DNA of 47,942 nt from Saprospiraceae bacterium (GTDB taxonomy: Bacteria; Bacteroidota; Bacteroidia; Chitinophagales; Saprospiraceae): the NCBI GenBank assembly GCA_020630955.1, contig JAHDIE010000029.1, positions 1-47,942 of the forward strand. The letters are read 5' to 3'. This document shows positions 19,445 to 29,379 of this stretch, one piece after another. The first letter of the stretch is position 1; every line of letters begins with the position of its first letter. A program made the position numbers and the translations under genes. The notes under the pieces were generated by a model. It had not been told where the DNA came from. It worked only from the letters and a program-made list of their open reading frames with translations, and searched no databases.

Positions 19445-19568
19445 TAATAGTAAGATGCCTTTAAAGTTACTTTTGCTGCTCAACGGAGGACATTTAATCA
19501 GTTATCTATCAAAATTGTTCAATTTGCACAGCCTATTGAACAATTTCATTATAAAATTTAAATAAAGA

Positions 19569-19600
19569 AAAAGGGTCTCAAAATGAATTAAGACCCTTTT
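19569..19600 (-). terminator. Terminator of the ribosomal protein cluster
   Basis: AAAAGGGTCT and AGACCCTTTT form a 10-bp stem with a 12-nt loop. On the minus strand it is followed by a T-rich run. It lies 28 nt past the rplQ stop and closes the long str-to-alpha block. Confidence 0.85.
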
Positions 19601-19628
19601 CCCAGTAATTATTGATTTATGTTCTGAT

Positions 19629-20111
19629 TTATTCTTCTTCCGATTTTGCTTTGGCAGCAACAGCAGCAGCCGCGGCGGTGGCGGATGATTTCTTCCCTCC
19701 TCTTCTACTTCTTCTTTTCTTAGTTGAAGCTTTTTTGTTGTTCAACATCAATTCATTATAATCAACCAATTCGATCATTGCCATTTCAGCTCCATCACCT
19801 TTTCTAGAACCAGTTTTTATGATTCGGCAATATCCTCCAGGCCTAGTCGCAACTTTTTCAGCAATAGGGCCAAATAATTCTGTAACAGCTTCTTTATTTT
19901 GCAAATAAGAGAAGACAACTCTTCTAGAATGTTGACTATTTGATTTAGACTTTGTAATCAAAGGCTCAACAAAAACTCGTAGTGCTTTTGCTTTTGCAAG
20001 CGTTGTGTTAATTCTTTTATGCGTTATTAACGCGATACTTAAGTTTTTTAAAAGGGCTTTTCTGTGTCCTTTTTTTCTACCTAAGTGGTTGAATTTTTTT
20101 CCGTGTCTCAT
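19629..20111 (-). CDS. rplQ: 50S ribosomal protein L17
   Basis: 160 residues: [20 protein letters not shown] is the universal L17 N-terminus, followed by [17 protein letters not shown] and the [20 protein letters not shown] block. L17 lies near the peptide exit tunnel on the 50S surface. The family core ends near residue 128; here a basic then alanine-rich, acidic-ended tail of about 30 residues is added ([13 protein letters not shown] then KSEEE). Last gene of the cluster, 123 nt after rpoA, by far the largest gap within the block. Confidence 0.97.
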   Translation of the reverse strand: MRHGKKFNHLGRKKGHRKALLKNLSIALITHKRINTTLAKAKALRVFVEPLITKSKSNSQHSRRVVFSYLQNKEAVTELFGPIAEKVATRPGGYCRIIKTGSRKGDGAEMAMIELVDYNELMLNNKKASTKKRRSRRGGKKSSATAAAAAVAAKAKSEEE

Positions 20112-20133
20112 GACGGTTTACATTGACATTCAC

Positions 20134-20220
20134 ACTATAACAATCCCAAACATCCAGCCTTTTGAGAATGTATGTTATAGTTATGAATCGATTAAAAAAT
20201 CCGGAATATCCGGGCTGGAT
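20134..20220 (-). promoter_or_regulatory. Predicted pseudoknot in the rpoA-rplQ intergenic mRNA
   Basis: Read along the minus-strand transcript, ATCCAGCC (20220-20213) is complementary to GGCTGGAT (20159-20152), and ACTATAAC (20181-20174) to GTTATAGT (20141-20134). The order 1-2-1'-2' is the topology of an H-type pseudoknot with two perfect 8-bp stems. A small CCGGA-TAT-TCCGG hairpin (20213-20201) sits inside the first interval, and ATCGAT boxes at 20187-20192 and 20219-20224 allow an alternative stem. It ends 22 nt before the L17 start. No known Rfam leader was recognised. Confidence 0.5.
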
Positions 20221-20234
20221 CGATTTAAAGCAGA

Positions 20235-21233
20235 CTAATCTTCGTCAAGCTTATATTTTGAAAGGTCCATACCAAAAGTAAGTCCTTTATTCTGTAATAA
20301 TTCTTCTATTTCAACTAGAGACTTTTTACCAAAGTTTCTGAATTTTAATAGTTCATGCGTATCGTATCTGACCATTTCACCCAATGAATTAATCTTTGCA
20401 GCTTTTAAACAGTTGTAAGCTCTAACAGAAAGATCAAGATCTTCAAGTGATGTTTTTAATAATTTACGCATATGTAAAATATGTTCATCAACAATATTAT
20501 CTTCTCTCTTTGAGGCATCTTCGAAAGTAATATTCTCATCTGTGATCAACATCAGGTGTTGAATTAAAATTCTAGATGCTTCTTTGACTGCTTCTTCTGG
20601 GTGGATTGTGCCATCCGTTACTATATTCATTTTCAAGAGTTCATAGTCAGTTCTTTGACCAACTCTTGTGTTATCTATATTATAAGCAACTTTTTTAATT
20701 GGAGTGTAGATAGCATCAACAGGAATTACCCCAATTGGTGCGTCTGAAGGCATATTTTCTTGCGAAGGAACATACCCTCTTCCGTGTGTAACGGTAAACT
20801 CAATTTCTAAATTCACTGAAGGATCCATTCTACATATCAGGTGATCAGGATTCATTACTTTAAAGACATTGGTATTTTTTTCAATGTCACCAGCAACAAA
20901 TTGATCTTGGCCTGAAATAGTTAGGTAGATTTTTTCTTCTGTGATTGGCTCATCATCTGAGACTGGTTTGATCCTAACCTGTTTAAGGTTCAATATAATA
21001 TCAACCATGTCTTCAACAACACCTTTTATTGTTGCAAATTCGTGATCAACACCAGCTATTCTCACAGCAGAGATTGCATGTCCTTCAAGAGAGGAAAGTA
21101 AAACTCTTCTTAGTGAATTTCCAATAGTCTGACCAAATCCTGGTTCAAGAGGCTTAAACTCGAAAGTACCTTCAAAATCAGTAGCTTTCTCCAATAATAT
21201 TTTATCAGGCTTTTGAAAATTTAATATACTCAT
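20235..21233 (-). CDS. rpoA: RNA polymerase subunit alpha
   Basis: 332 residues. The amino-terminal domain (about 1-235) carries [26 protein letters not shown], the dimer and core-assembly signature (within it [11 protein letters not shown] is diagnostic). An acidic linker precedes the carboxy-terminal domain (about 260-320) with [16 protein letters not shown] and [17 protein letters not shown], the helix-hairpin-helix that contacts UP-element DNA and activators. Length is normal. It follows rpsD after 53 nt. Confidence 0.98.
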   Translation of the reverse strand: MSILNFQKPDKILLEKATDFEGTFEFKPLEPGFGQTIGNSLRRVLLSSLEGHAISAVRIAGVDHEFATIKGVVEDMVDIILNLKQVRIKPVSDDEPITEEKIYLTISGQDQFVAGDIEKNTNVFKVMNPDHLICRMDPSVNLEIEFTVTHGRGYVPSQENMPSDAPIGVIPVDAIYTPIKKVAYNIDNTRVGQRTDYELLKMNIVTDGTIHPEEAVKEASRILIQHLMLITDENITFEDASKREDNIVDEHILHMRKLLKTSLEDLDLSVRAYNCLKAAKINSLGEMVRYDTHELLKFRNFGKKSLVEIEELLQNKGLTFGMDLSKYKLDED

Positions 21234-21286
21234 TGATATAATTTAAAATTGTTCGAAAAGAAATTGAAAAAGCTGAAAAGCCAAGT

Positions 21287-21895
21287 TTACTTGGAATACA
21301 ATTCAACAATTAACTGTTCGTTGATATTTTCTGGAATTTTTTCTCTTTCTGGATAAGCCAACATAGTACCTTCTCCTCTTTGAGCATTCCACTCAAGCCA
21401 TCCCCATTTGTTAGCTCTAGCATTTTTAAGTGCATTTTCTATCACTTCTAGGTGCTTTGATTTGTTCCTAACAGAAACAACATCACCAGGCTTAAGTTTC
21501 ATAGAAGGAACATTGGTAAGTATACCATTTACAAGAATATGTTTATGACTTACAAGTTGTCTTGCAGCGCTTCTTGTTGGAGCAATACCTAAACGAAATA
21601 CAGTGTTATCAAGTCTAGCTTCTAAGTATTGAAGAAGAATTTCTCCAGTTACTCCAGACTTTTTATTTGCTTCTTCGAAGAGGTTTCTAAATTGACGCTC
21701 CAATACACCATAGGTGTATTTAGCTTTTTGCTTTTCCTTCAACTGCATAGAGTAGTTGGAACTTTGCTTTCTTCTTCTGTTATTGCCATGTTGTCCAGGA
21801 CCATATTTCCTCTTATCGAAACTTCGATCGGGACCATATATAGCCTCTCCAAATGATCTTGCCTTTTTTGTTTTAGGACCGGTGTATCTAGCCAT
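21287..21895 (-). CDS. rpsD: 30S ribosomal protein S4
   Basis: 202 residues of the zinc-free type ([21 protein letters not shown], no N-terminal cysteine cluster). [21 protein letters not shown] and [18 protein letters not shown] form the S4 RNA-binding domain. S4 starts 30S assembly on 16S rRNA helix junctions and in enterobacteria represses the alpha operon by binding an mRNA pseudoknot. Here it lies between rpsK (22 nt) and rpoA (53 nt), the standard position. Confidence 0.98.
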   Translation of the reverse strand: MARYTGPKTKKARSFGEAIYGPDRSFDKRKYGPGQHGNNRRRKQSSNYSMQLKEKQKAKYTYGVLERQFRNLFEEANKKSGVTGEILLQYLEARLDNTVFRLGIAPTRSAARQLVSHKHILVNGILTNVPSMKLKPGDVVSVRNKSKHLEVIENALKNARANKWGWLEWNAQRGEGTMLAYPEREKIPENINEQLIVELYSK

Positions 21896-21917
21896 TTATC
21901 TTTTTTCTTAAAAGGAA

Positions 21918-22298
21918 TTAAACTCTTCTTCTTTTTGGTGGTCTGCAACCATTGTGTGGCATTGGGGTTACATCTCTAATCTTAGTAACTTTTATACCCA
22001 ATCCATCAATAGCTCTAATTGCTGCTTCTCTTCCAGATCCAGGACCTTTGACATATACTTCAGCGAATCTCATACCTGCATCATAAGCTTTTTGCCCACA
22101 ATCGTTGGCTGCTACCTGAGCTGCATAGGGAGTGTTCTTTTTTGAACCTCTAAATCCAGATTTTCCAGCAGACGACCATGATATAACATTACCTGCTTTG
22201 TTTGTCATAGAGATAATGATGTTATTAAAACTAGCCTTAATGTATACGATTCCCTCAGGATCAGTGACTAACTTTTTTTTCTTTCTACTCTGTGCCAT
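21918..22298 (-). CDS. rpsK: 30S ribosomal protein S11
   Basis: 126 residues; [41 protein letters not shown] and the C-terminal [18 protein letters not shown] are typical S11 blocks. S11 lines the mRNA exit cleft of the 30S platform. Starts 6 nt after rpsM. Confidence 0.98.
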   Translation of the reverse strand: MAQSRKKKKLVTDPEGIVYIKASFNNIIISMTNKAGNVISWSSAGKSGFRGSKKNTPYAAQVAANDCGQKAYDAGMRFAEVYVKGPGSGREAAIRAIDGLGIKVTKIRDVTPMPHNGCRPPKRRRV

Positions 22299-22304
22299 TA
22301 GCTA

Positions 22305-22682
22305 TTATTTAGTTGCTTTCTTTTTATTTGCTACAGTCTTTTTTCTTCCTTTTCTCGTTCTTGCATTCGTCTTCGTTCTTTGACCATTTACGGGTAATCC
22401 TTTTCTATGTCTTAGACCACGATAGCAAGCTATATCCATCAATCTCTTGATATTTAACTGTAATTCACTTCTTAGTTCCCCTTCGACTGTGTAGTTGTTT
22501 TGAATTAAGAGCGTAATTTCTCTTATGTTATCGTCAGTCCAATCACGAACTTTAGTATGTTCAGAAACATTAACTGTGTCCAAAATTTCTTTCGCTTTGG
22601 TGCTACCAATCCCATAGATATATGTTAATCCAACAATACCTCTTTTGTCTTTTGGTAAATCTACTCCTGATATCCTTGCCAT
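22305..22682 (-). CDS. rpsM: 30S ribosomal protein S13
   Basis: 125 residues with N-terminal [25 protein letters not shown] and the C-terminal [22 protein letters not shown] that reaches into the decoding region; S13 sits in the 30S head and forms bridges to the 50S. A lysine-rich end ([14 protein letters not shown]) completes it. Two nt after rpmJ. Confidence 0.98.
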   Translation of the reverse strand: MARISGVDLPKDKRGIVGLTYIYGIGSTKAKEILDTVNVSEHTKVRDWTDDNIREITLLIQNNYTVEGELRSELQLNIKRLMDIACYRGLRHRKGLPVNGQRTKTNARTRKGRKKTVANKKKATK

Positions 22683-22684
22683 GG

Positions 22685-22801
22685 TTAACCTTGTCTTTGT
22701 TTAAATCTAGGATTCTTTTTGTTGATCACGTATAATCTTCCTTTTCTTCGGACGATTTTGCAATCAGCAGAACGTTTTTTAATTGAAGCTCTAACTTTCA
22801 T
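22685..22801 (-). CDS. rpmJ: 50S ribosomal protein L36
   Basis: A 38-residue frame on the minus strand: [20 protein letters not shown] at the start, ending NPRFKQRQG, the invariant L36 ending. Of the four zinc ligands (three Cys and one His) of the classic form only one cysteine (DCK) is left, so this is the zinc-independent form. It fits exactly between infA (4 nt) and rpsM (2 nt). Confidence 0.96.
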   Translation of the reverse strand: MKVRASIKKRSADCKIVRRKGRLYVINKKNPRFKQRQG

Positions 22802-22805
22802 CTTG

Positions 22806-23024
22806 TTATTTATATCTATAGGTAATTCTACCTCTTGTTAAATCATATGGGGACATTTCAACTGATACTTTATCACCTGGAAGAATACGTATATAGTGCA
22901 TTCTCATTTTTCCAGATATTGTAGCAACAATCAAATGATCATTTTCGAGACGAACTCGAAACATAGCATTTGAAAGGGCTTCATCAATTACGCCGTCCTG
23001 TTTTATTAATTCTTGTTTCGCCAT
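22806..23024 (-). CDS. infA: Translation initiation factor IF-1
   Basis: 72 residues, the full size: an OB-fold with [39 protein letters not shown] and [20 protein letters not shown]-1 blocks the ribosomal A site during start-codon selection. It lies 31 nt after map. Confidence 0.98.
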   Translation of the reverse strand: MAKQELIKQDGVIDEALSNAMFRVRLENDHLIVATISGKMRMHYIRILPGDKVSVEMSPYDLTRGRITYRYK

Positions 23025-23055
23025 ATTTTATTTCGGAGTGCAAATATCCAACTTT

Positions 23056-23859
23056 TTATTGAATTTCGCTTAAATAATCGTTATTTTTTATAGATTCCTC
23101 AAGGTAATCATGGGTTGACAATATGTCTGGGCCTTCTGATTTCACCGCAATTGTGTGCTCATAATGAGCTGATTGCAGTTTGTCTCTGGTACTTATTGTC
23201 CATCCATCATCACTTTGCGCTATTCTTTTCGTTCCTAAGTTTATCATAGGTTCGATTGCAATAACCAATCCTTCCTGCAATTTAGTTCCCCTTCCTCTAG
23301 ATCCGTAATTTGGAACTTCTGGTGCTTCATGAAGATTTCGTCCTAACCCATGACCAACCAATTCTCTCACCACTCCATAGTTATTTTCCTTTTCTGCTAC
23401 TGTTTGCACCGCATATCCAATATCTCCAATTCGGTTTCCAGGAACTGCTTTTTCAATCCCTCTATACAAGCTAGCTTTTGTAACGGAAAGAAGTTTGTGG
23501 ACCTCTTCACTCACTCCTTGAAAAGCAAAAGTATATGCGGCATCCCCAAAAAACTCATTCCAATAAACACCACAGTCTACTGAGACTATATCATCTTCTT
23601 TGAAAGGAGCATTTGTAGGTATCCCATGAACAACTACCTCATTTTTAGAAACACATAGCGTAGCGGGAAAATCATTATAACCTTTAAATCCTGGGACTGC
23701 ACCTTCGTGATCCCTTATAAATGTTTCAGCTTGCTTATCAATTTCTAGCCCGGTGATTCCCGGTTTTAAAATTGAAGCAACATGAGCCAAAGTTTTACTT
23801 ACAAGCAGACAACTTTGTCTGATTAATTCTATTTCTTCGTCCGTTTTGTGATAGATCAT
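23056..23859 (-). CDS. map: Type I methionine aminopeptidase
   Basis: 267 residues. The pita-bread metalloprotease removes the initiator methionine from nascent proteins. Metal ligands are seen in VSVDCGVYWNEFFGDAAYTF (two Asp), ELVGHGLGRNLHEAPEVPNYG (His), VIAIEPMINLG (Glu) and SAHYEHTIAV (Glu). The substrate-side CVSKNEVVVHGIP histidine is also present. Placed between secY (11 nt) and infA, as is common in Bacteroidota and Firmicutes. Confidence 0.97.
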   Translation of the reverse strand: MIYHKTDEEIELIRQSCLLVSKTLAHVASILKPGITGLEIDKQAETFIRDHEGAVPGFKGYNDFPATLCVSKNEVVVHGIPTNAPFKEDDIVSVDCGVYWNEFFGDAAYTFAFQGVSEEVHKLLSVTKASLYRGIEKAVPGNRIGDIGYAVQTVAEKENNYGVVRELVGHGLGRNLHEAPEVPNYGSRGRGTKLQEGLVIAIEPMINLGTKRIAQSDDGWTISTRDKLQSAHYEHTIAVKSEGPDILSTHDYLEESIKNNDYLSEIQ

Positions 23860-23870
23860 CTAAAACGGTA

Positions 23871-25238
23871 TTACATCCCTGCTCCGATCGTTTGCATTCC
23901 ACTACTTCTACCCTTCACCTTTCCTGATTTAACCAAACCATCATACTTTCGCATGAGAAGGTATGATTCAATTTGTTGCAAAAGATCTAATACAACCCCC
24001 ACTAGGATAAGTAATGATGTTCCTCCAAAGAAGATGGCAAATGCATCATTTACCCCAAATGCTGCTACAATAGCAGGAAAAATTGCAATTAGCCCTAAGA
24101 ATACAGATCCTGGTAACGTTACTCTGGTTGTTAATGTATCGATATATTCTTGAGTTTGTTGTCCAGGTTTAATACCAGGAATAAAAGCATTTTGTCTTTT
24201 TAAATATTCAGCATATTGTTGCGGATTAACCAACAAAGCTGTGTATATATAAGTGAAAACAACCACCAATAAGAAGAAAATTACATTATAGGCAAGTGAT
24301 TTCCAATCAGCCAGTGAGGCCATAAATGCACCAGGTTGAGAATCTCCACCATAAACCAAATTCTGTAGGGACATTGGAAGAAACATTATAGCTTGCGCAA
24401 ATATGATAGGCATTACTCCAGAAGCGTTTAACTTCAACGGAATATAATCTCTTACACCTGCAGCAGGCATATTGTTAGCCGTTCTTCCTACCATTCTTTT
24501 TGCAAATTGAATTGGAATTCTTCTTACGCCTTGAACTACAAGTACAGTGGCAAGGACCGTAAGAAATAGAACTAACAATTCTGCAATAAAGGTAAATGGA
24601 CTATTTGCAAATTGACTGGTCAATTCAGCAAAGAAAGCTACCGGCAACGTAGCAATAATTCCAATCATAATTAAAATTGAAATACCATTACCAATACCTT
24701 TATCTGTAATTTTTTCACCCAACCACATAGCAAATATTGTACCTGTAGATAAGATGATAATGTTACTAAACCAAAATACCGTTTTATCAATGTATGGAGA
24801 AAGAACATCTGGTTGACTAGTTATATAAGTCAAATATGCTGCACCTTGAACCAATGTGATAAACACGGTAAGTAATCTTGTAATCTGAGTAATCTTTTTT
24901 CTTCCTGATTCTCCTTCAGAAGATTGAAGTCTCTGAAAATAAGGCACTGCAAATCCTAAAAGTTGTATGATAATTGATGCCGTAATGTATGGCATAATTC
25001 CCAATGCAAAAACAGCAGCATTATTAAATGCTCCTCCAGTAAATGCGTTAATCAAACCTAATAAATCTGTTGCGCCTCCACCTTGCGTTGCCGCATCTAA
25101 TGCTTGGGTATTAATACCTGGAAGTACAATAAAAGATCCTAGTCTATAAACAGCAAGAAGCAACAAAGTAAAAAGAATACGTTCACGCAGTTCTTTTATG
25201 CTCCAAATATTTTTTAGTGTCTCAAAGAATTTAGTCAT
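23871..25238 (-). CDS. secY: Protein translocase subunit SecY
   Basis: 455 residues with about ten membrane helices. N-terminal IWSIKELRERILFTLLLLAVYRLG, plug region after LPGINTQAL, FALGIMPYITASIIIQLL, and the cytosolic loop VVQGVRRIPIQFAKRM are classic SecY. It is the channel of the Sec machinery that feeds most of the exported proteins in this window. Ten nt after rplO. Confidence 0.98.
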   Translation of the reverse strand: MTKFFETLKNIWSIKELRERILFTLLLLAVYRLGSFIVLPGINTQALDAATQGGGATDLLGLINAFTGGAFNNAAVFALGIMPYITASIIIQLLGFAVPYFQRLQSSEGESGRKKITQITRLLTVFITLVQGAAYLTYITSQPDVLSPYIDKTVFWFSNIIILSTGTIFAMWLGEKITDKGIGNGISILIMIGIIATLPVAFFAELTSQFANSPFTFIAELLVLFLTVLATVLVVQGVRRIPIQFAKRMVGRTANNMPAAGVRDYIPLKLNASGVMPIIFAQAIMFLPMSLQNLVYGGDSQPGAFMASLADWKSLAYNVIFFLLVVVFTYIYTALLVNPQQYAEYLKRQNAFIPGIKPGQQTQEYIDTLTTRVTLPGSVFLGLIAIFPAIVAAFGVNDAFAIFFGGTSLLILVGVVLDLLQQIESYLLMRKYDGLVKSGKVKGRSSGMQTIGAGM

Positions 25239-25248
25239 AAGCTATTAC

Positions 25249-25695
25249 TTAAACAATGGTTACTGATCCTCCTTTACCTTCAATCGCAGTTTTCGCTGCA
25301 TCAGATGCTGCATGAGCACTGACTGTTAAAGCGGCAGAGATTTCTCCTTTAGCTAAAAGTTTGATTTTGTCATTCTTCCCAACTATACCTAATTCAATCA
25401 GTTTTTCCAATGATAGATCTTTAGATCCGTATTTATCTGAAATTGACTGAAGTCTGCCAAGATTTATGGCGACATATTCAACTCTATTGATATTTTTGAA
25501 TCCTCTTTTAGGAAGACGCATTTGAATAGGCATTTGTCCACCTTCAAATCCTCTTTTGGATTTATATCCAGAACGAGACTTGGCACCTTTGTGACCTCTC
25601 GTGGATGTACCTCCTCGACCAGTTCCTTGACCACGACCAATTCTTTTTCCTTTTTTTACAGCGCCTTTTGCAGGCTTTAATGAATGTAAATCCAT
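25249..25695 (-). CDS. rplO: 50S ribosomal protein L15
   Basis: 148 residues; glycine- and basic-rich N-terminus with KRIGRGQGTGRGGTSTRGHKG and GFEGGQMPIQMRLPKRGFKN, then the globular C-terminal half ending GKGGSVTIV. A late assembly protein of the 50S. 23 nt after rpmD. Confidence 0.98.
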   Translation of the reverse strand: MDLHSLKPAKGAVKKGKRIGRGQGTGRGGTSTRGHKGAKSRSGYKSKRGFEGGQMPIQMRLPKRGFKNINRVEYVAINLGRLQSISDKYGSKDLSLEKLIELGIVGKNDKIKLLAKGEISAALTVSAHAASDAAKTAIEGKGGSVTIV

Positions 25696-25718
25696 TTTAA
25701 TTATCTTCTAAAAATTAA

Positions 25719-25895
25719 TTAAATTTCTTCAACTTTAACAAGGTGTTCCACCTTCATAATCATTCCTTCGATTTGAGGATTGACTTCATGTTCTACTGAT
25801 TGATTGATTTTTCTAAGACCAAGAGCCTCTAAGGTTGCCTTTTGTCTTTTTGATCTATCAATTTTGCTTTTTACTTGCGTTATTCTGACTTTCAT
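25719..25895 (-). CDS. rpmD: 50S ribosomal protein L30
   Basis: 58 residues from MKVRITQVKSKIDRSKRQKA. An upstream in-frame TTG at 25925 would overlap rpsE and give a non-family extension, so ATG 25895 is chosen (19 nt after rpsE). TLEALGLRKINQSVEHEVNP is the L30 core. Confidence 0.95.
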   Translation of the reverse strand: MKVRITQVKSKIDRSKRQKATLEALGLRKINQSVEHEVNPQIEGMIMKVEHLVKVEEI

Positions 25896-25914
25896 CTTTG
25901 TGAGAGTTTTTAGT

Positions 25915-26445
25915 CTATCCTTCAAATAATTTGTTCATCGAGATTCCTCTTTCTCTTGCAACTGACTTAGCATCTCTAAGCTTCGACAAGGCATCCAATG
26001 TTGCTTTAACTACATTGTGTGGATTTGAAGATCCTTGAGATTTTGCCAATACGTTTTGGACACCTGCCATTTCTAGAACTGCTCTCATTGCACCTCCTGC
26101 AATAACCCCTGTACCATCTGCAGCTGGTTTGATTAAAACCTTTCCTGCACCGTATTTACCAAGTTGTTCATGAGGAATTGTGCCTTTGTTAAGAGGAACG
26201 GTTACTAAATTTTTCTTAGCATCATCCACAGCTTTAGCAATACATTCTTGTACATCTCTGGCTTTACCTAGGCCTTGGCCAACTCTACCTTTTCCATCTC
26301 CTACGACGACAAGTGCTGCAAAACTAAATGTCCTACCTCCTTTGGTTACTTTGGCAACTCTATTAAGGTTAACAAGCTTTTCCTTGATTTCGGAAACGTC
26401 TGCTGCTTTTACTCTTTTTTTATTATCTCTTTTATTGTCTCTCAT
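25915..26445 (-). CDS. rpsE: 30S ribosomal protein S5
   Basis: 176 residues. A lysine-rich lead precedes [21 protein letters not shown] (the loop linked to spectinomycin response and decoding fidelity), [17 protein letters not shown] and [19 protein letters not shown], then the C-terminal [14 protein letters not shown]. Nine nt after rplR. Confidence 0.98.
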   Translation of the reverse strand: MRDNKRDNKKRVKAADVSEIKEKLVNLNRVAKVTKGGRTFSFAALVVVGDGKGRVGQGLGKARDVQECIAKAVDDAKKNLVTVPLNKGTIPHEQLGKYGAGKVLIKPAADGTGVIAGGAMRAVLEMAGVQNVLAKSQGSSNPHNVVKATLDALSKLRDAKSVARERGISMNKLFEG

Positions 26446-26454
26446 TCTAGTCTA

Positions 26455-26793
26455 TTAAAATTTAAGGCCTGCTTCTCTAGCAGCATCTGCTAAAGCTTTA
26501 ATTCTTCCATGATATACAAATCCAGCTCTATCGAAAACTACTTTCTCGATATTCATGCCAGACGCTTTTTCTGCAATAGACTTACCAACTTCTTTGGCTT
26601 GATCTATCCCTGCACCGTTAGCATCTTTTGAAGTTGCTGATGCAATAGTCTTACCTGAAAGGTCATCAATAAGTTGACAATAAATGTTCTTATTGCTTTT
26701 GAATACAGATAATCTTGGCTTATTTGCTGTGCCTTGAATCTTTTTACGGATTCTGTACTGTACTCTTTTTCTTTTACTAATTTTTTGAGCCAT
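26455..26793 (-). CDS. rplR: 50S ribosomal protein L18
   Basis: 112 residues; [37 protein letters not shown] and the C-terminal [20 protein letters not shown] are the L18 hallmarks. It binds 5S rRNA together with L5. 12 nt after rplF. Confidence 0.98.
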   Translation of the reverse strand: MAQKISKRKRVQYRIRKKIQGTANKPRLSVFKSNKNIYCQLIDDLSGKTIASATSKDANGAGIDQAKEVGKSIAEKASGMNIEKVVFDRAGFVYHGRIKALADAAREAGLKF

Positions 26794-26805
26794 CTTTCTA
26801 AAAAA

Positions 26806-27357
26806 TTATGCGGTTGTTTTACCTGCTTTTCTTCTAATAACCTCACCAACAAATCTGATTCCTTTTCCTTTGTATGGTTCGATTTTTCTGAATGTTCTAA
26901 TCTTTGCTGCGATTTGTCCAATCAATTGTTTGTCATGACTTGTTAGAACGATTTTAGGATTTGATCCTTTCTCAGTTACAGTCTCTACTTTCACTTCGGC
27001 AGGAATTGAAAAGTAGATAGGGTGAGAATATCCTAAAGTCAATTCGAGCAATTGTCCGGCTGATGTAGCTTTGTAACCTACACCTACCAACTCTAATTCC
27101 TTTTTATATCCATCAGAGACACCAATTATCATATTATTGACAAGCGATCTGTACAATCCATGAGCAGCTTTGTGTCTTTTTTGTTCTGTTGGTCTTTCAA
27201 AAGAAAGTATACCGTCATCAATTTTAAGAATCAAATCTGGATCTACTTGTTGGGTCAATTCACCTTTAGGTCCTTTTACTGTAACCAAGTTAGATTTCGA
27301 AATATCTAAAGTAACTCCTCCTGGAATCGATATTGGATTTTTTCCTATTCTTGACAT
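26806..27357 (-). CDS. rplF: 50S ribosomal protein L6
   Basis: 183 residues with MSRIGKNPISIPGGVTLDIS, the duplicated L6 fold, and the C-terminal EPYKGKGIRFVGEVIRRKAG near the sarcin-ricin loop and factor-binding site. 23 nt after rpsH. Confidence 0.98.
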   Translation of the reverse strand: MSRIGKNPISIPGGVTLDISKSNLVTVKGPKGELTQQVDPDLILKIDDGILSFERPTEQKRHKAAHGLYRSLVNNMIIGVSDGYKKELELVGVGYKATSAGQLLELTLGYSHPIYFSIPAEVKVETVTEKGSNPKIVLTSHDKQLIGQIAAKIRTFRKIEPYKGKGIRFVGEVIRRKAGKTTA

Positions 27358-27380
27358 AACTAACTTATTCGTTTTATCTA

Positions 27381-27785
27381 TTAATATACGTAGCAGACTA
27401 GTTCTCCTCCTACATTCTGAGCCTTCGCTTGCTTACCAGTCATCACTCCTTTTGATGTTGACACGATGCAAATTCCAAGACCATTGATTATCCTTGGAAT
27501 TTCTTCCGAAGGGACATATTGTCTATAACCAGGTTTACTAATTCTACCAATTTTCTTGATGGTAGGTGCTTTAGTTGTTTGATTATATTTTAAGGCAATG
27601 CTGATCATGCCTTGGTATCCATTTGAATCATCAAATTTATACTTGTGGATGAACCCTTGATCGTATAAGATCTCGGTGATTGCTTTTCTCATCTTTGATG
27701 CAGGTATGTTTACAATTCTATGGTTTGCCATTTGGGCATTCCTAATTCTTGTAATAAAATCTGCTATAGTATCTGTTACTGCCAT
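27381..27785 (-). CDS. rpsH: 30S ribosomal protein S8
   Basis: 134 residues; TDTIADFITRIRNAQMANHR at the start and the C-terminal RIINGLGICIVSTSKGVMTG, the rRNA-contact loop. A central assembly protein of the 30S; in E. coli also the spc operon repressor. 21 nt after rpsN. Confidence 0.98.
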   Translation of the reverse strand: MAVTDTIADFITRIRNAQMANHRIVNIPASKMRKAITEILYDQGFIHKYKFDDSNGYQGMISIALKYNQTTKAPTIKKIGRISKPGYRQYVPSEEIPRIINGLGICIVSTSKGVMTGKQAKAQNVGGELVCYVY

Positions 27786-27806
27786 TATATTATTATACTA
27801 TGTGGT

Positions 27807-28076
27807 TTACCAACTAGCCTTTGTTATTCCAGGAATTTTCCCTTCATTAGCCATTTTTCTAAAAGTTACTCTATTGATTCCAAATTTTCTCATGTAGCCT
27901 TTAGGTCTCCCTGTCAATCTACATCTATTATGCAGTCTTACAGGACTTGCATTTCTAGGTAATTTATCTAATGCTTCGTAGTCCCCCTCTTCTTTCAATT
28001 TCTTTCTAAGGGCTGCATACTTAGCTACTAATCTTTGTCTTTTAGCTTCACGAGCTATCATTGATTTTTTAGCCAT
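27807..28076 (-). CDS. rpsN: 30S ribosomal protein S14 (zinc-free type)
   Basis: 89 residues, the long form without the CxxC zinc pairs; [20 protein letters not shown] and [19 protein letters not shown] identify it. Located in the 30S head. One nt after rplE. Confidence 0.97.
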   Translation of the reverse strand: MAKKSMIAREAKRQRLVAKYAALRKKLKEEGDYEALDKLPRNASPVRLHNRCRLTGRPKGYMRKFGINRVTFRKMANEGKIPGITKASW

Positions 28077-28077
28077 A

Positions 28078-28644
28078 TTATTTCTGGTCTTGATTCTGAT
28101 TTTTAAATGGTAAGCCCATTGCTTTTAATAAGGCCAATGATTCAGCATCGGTCTTTGCAGAGGTTACAAAGTTGATATCCATTCCGGTGATATTATTGAT
28201 TTTATCCAAATCAATCTCTGGGAAGATAATTTGCTCTTGAATTCCAAGCGAGTAATTACCTCTTCCATCAAAACTTTTATCATTGATTCCTCTAAAGTCA
28301 CGAACTCTAGGTAGTGCAACAGCTGTTAATCTTTCTAGAAATTCATACATCATATTTCCTCTAAGGGTAACTCTAGCACCAATCACTACATCTTCTCTCA
28401 ATTTAAAATTTGAGATTGATTTTCTAGCTTTTGTAGGAACAGCTTTTTGCCCAGCGATAATGGATAATTGCTCAACAGCTGTATCGGCTAACTTTTTGTC
28501 CTGAGTTGCATTACCAACACCTTGGTTGATACAAATCTTCAAAAGTTTTGGAACCTGCATAATTGTTTTGTAACCAAACTCCTCTTTGAGTTTAGGAACA
28601 ACTTCCTCTTTATACTTTGTTCTTAAATTAGGTACGTAACTCAT
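28078..28644 (-). CDS. rplE: 50S ribosomal protein L5
   Basis: 188 residues: [59 protein letters not shown] and [20 protein letters not shown] are all L5 blocks. Binds 5S rRNA and the P-site tRNA. Its ATG overlaps the rplX stop by one base (TAATG). Confidence 0.98.
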   Translation of the reverse strand: MSYVPNLRTKYKEEVVPKLKEEFGYKTIMQVPKLLKICINQGVGNATQDKKLADTAVEQLSIIAGQKAVPTKARKSISNFKLREDVVIGARVTLRGNMMYEFLERLTAVALPRVRDFRGINDKSFDGRGNYSLGIQEQIIFPEIDLDKINNITGMDINFVTSAKTDAESLALLKAMGLPFKNQNQDQK

Positions 28645-28985
28645 TACTTAATTATTTCTCCTGATTTTTTAGCGAATCTTACTGACTTACCGTCAACAAT
28701 TTTTCTTCCAACTTTGGTTGGTTTACCACTTTTAGGGTCTACCAACATAAGGTTTGACAAATGAATTGGTGATTCAATATCATTGATACCACCTGGATTA
28801 TCTTGTGTTGGTTTGGTATGTTTTTTCACCATATTAACACCTTCAACAATAGCTCTGTATTTTGAAGTGATTACCTCTTTTACTACCCCTTGAGAACCTT
28901 TGCTAGAACCTGCGATAACCATAACGGTATCACCTTTCTTAATATGGAACTTTGTAGGTACGTCTATTTTCTTTTTGTATGCCAT
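28644..28985 (-). CDS. rplX: 50S ribosomal protein L24
   Basis: 113 residues; [20 protein letters not shown] is the KOW motif, followed by [20 protein letters not shown]. An early 50S assembly initiator. 21 nt after rplN, one-base overlap with rplE. Confidence 0.98.
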   Translation of the reverse strand: MAYKKKIDVPTKFHIKKGDTVMVIAGSSKGSQGVVKEVITSKYRAIVEGVNMVKKHTKPTQDNPGGINDIESPIHLSNLMLVDPKSGKPTKVGRKIVDGKSVRFAKKSGEIIK

Positions 28986-29006
28986 TCTTCTTGTCTCTTA
29001 AAATTA

Positions 29007-29372
29007 TTAAAGAACTTCTGGTGCAAGCGAAACAATTCTCATATAGTCTTTATCTCTTAATTCTCTGGCCACAGGGCCGAAAATTCTTGTTCCTCTTGGT
29101 TCATCATTTGCCGTTAAAAGGACAACTGCGTTATCATCAAATCTGATGTATGAACCATCTTTTCTTCTAATTTCTTTTTTGGTCCTCACAACTACAGCAG
29201 GAGAAACCAAACCTTTTTTTACTCCTTCTGGAGAAGCTTCTTTTACGGTGACAATAATTTTGTCCCCAACAGAAGCATAGCGTCTTTTCGATCCGCCAAG
29301 AACTCTAATACAAAGCGCTTCTTTCGCTCCTGAGTTATCTGCTACTTTAAGTCTGCTTTCCTGTTGTATCAT
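29007..29372 (-). CDS. rplN: 50S ribosomal protein L14
   Basis: 121 residues: [20 protein letters not shown], then [20 protein letters not shown] and the ending [11 protein letters not shown]. Universally conserved barrel at the subunit interface. Seven nt after rpsQ. Confidence 0.98.
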   Translation of the reverse strand: MIQQESRLKVADNSGAKEALCIRVLGGSKRRYASVGDKIIVTVKEASPEGVKKGLVSPAVVVRTKKEIRRKDGSYIRFDDNAVVLLTANDEPRGTRIFGPVARELRDKDYMRIVSLAPEVL

Positions 29373-29379
29373 CTTTTAA

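Noticed and set aside
23034-23070. GATATTTG-like promoter box between map and infA
   Set aside because: One mismatch in the conserved TA and no -33 element; gap is only 31 nt.
25896-25925. Upstream TTG start for rpmD
   Set aside because: Adds ten residues foreign to L30 and overlaps rpsE.
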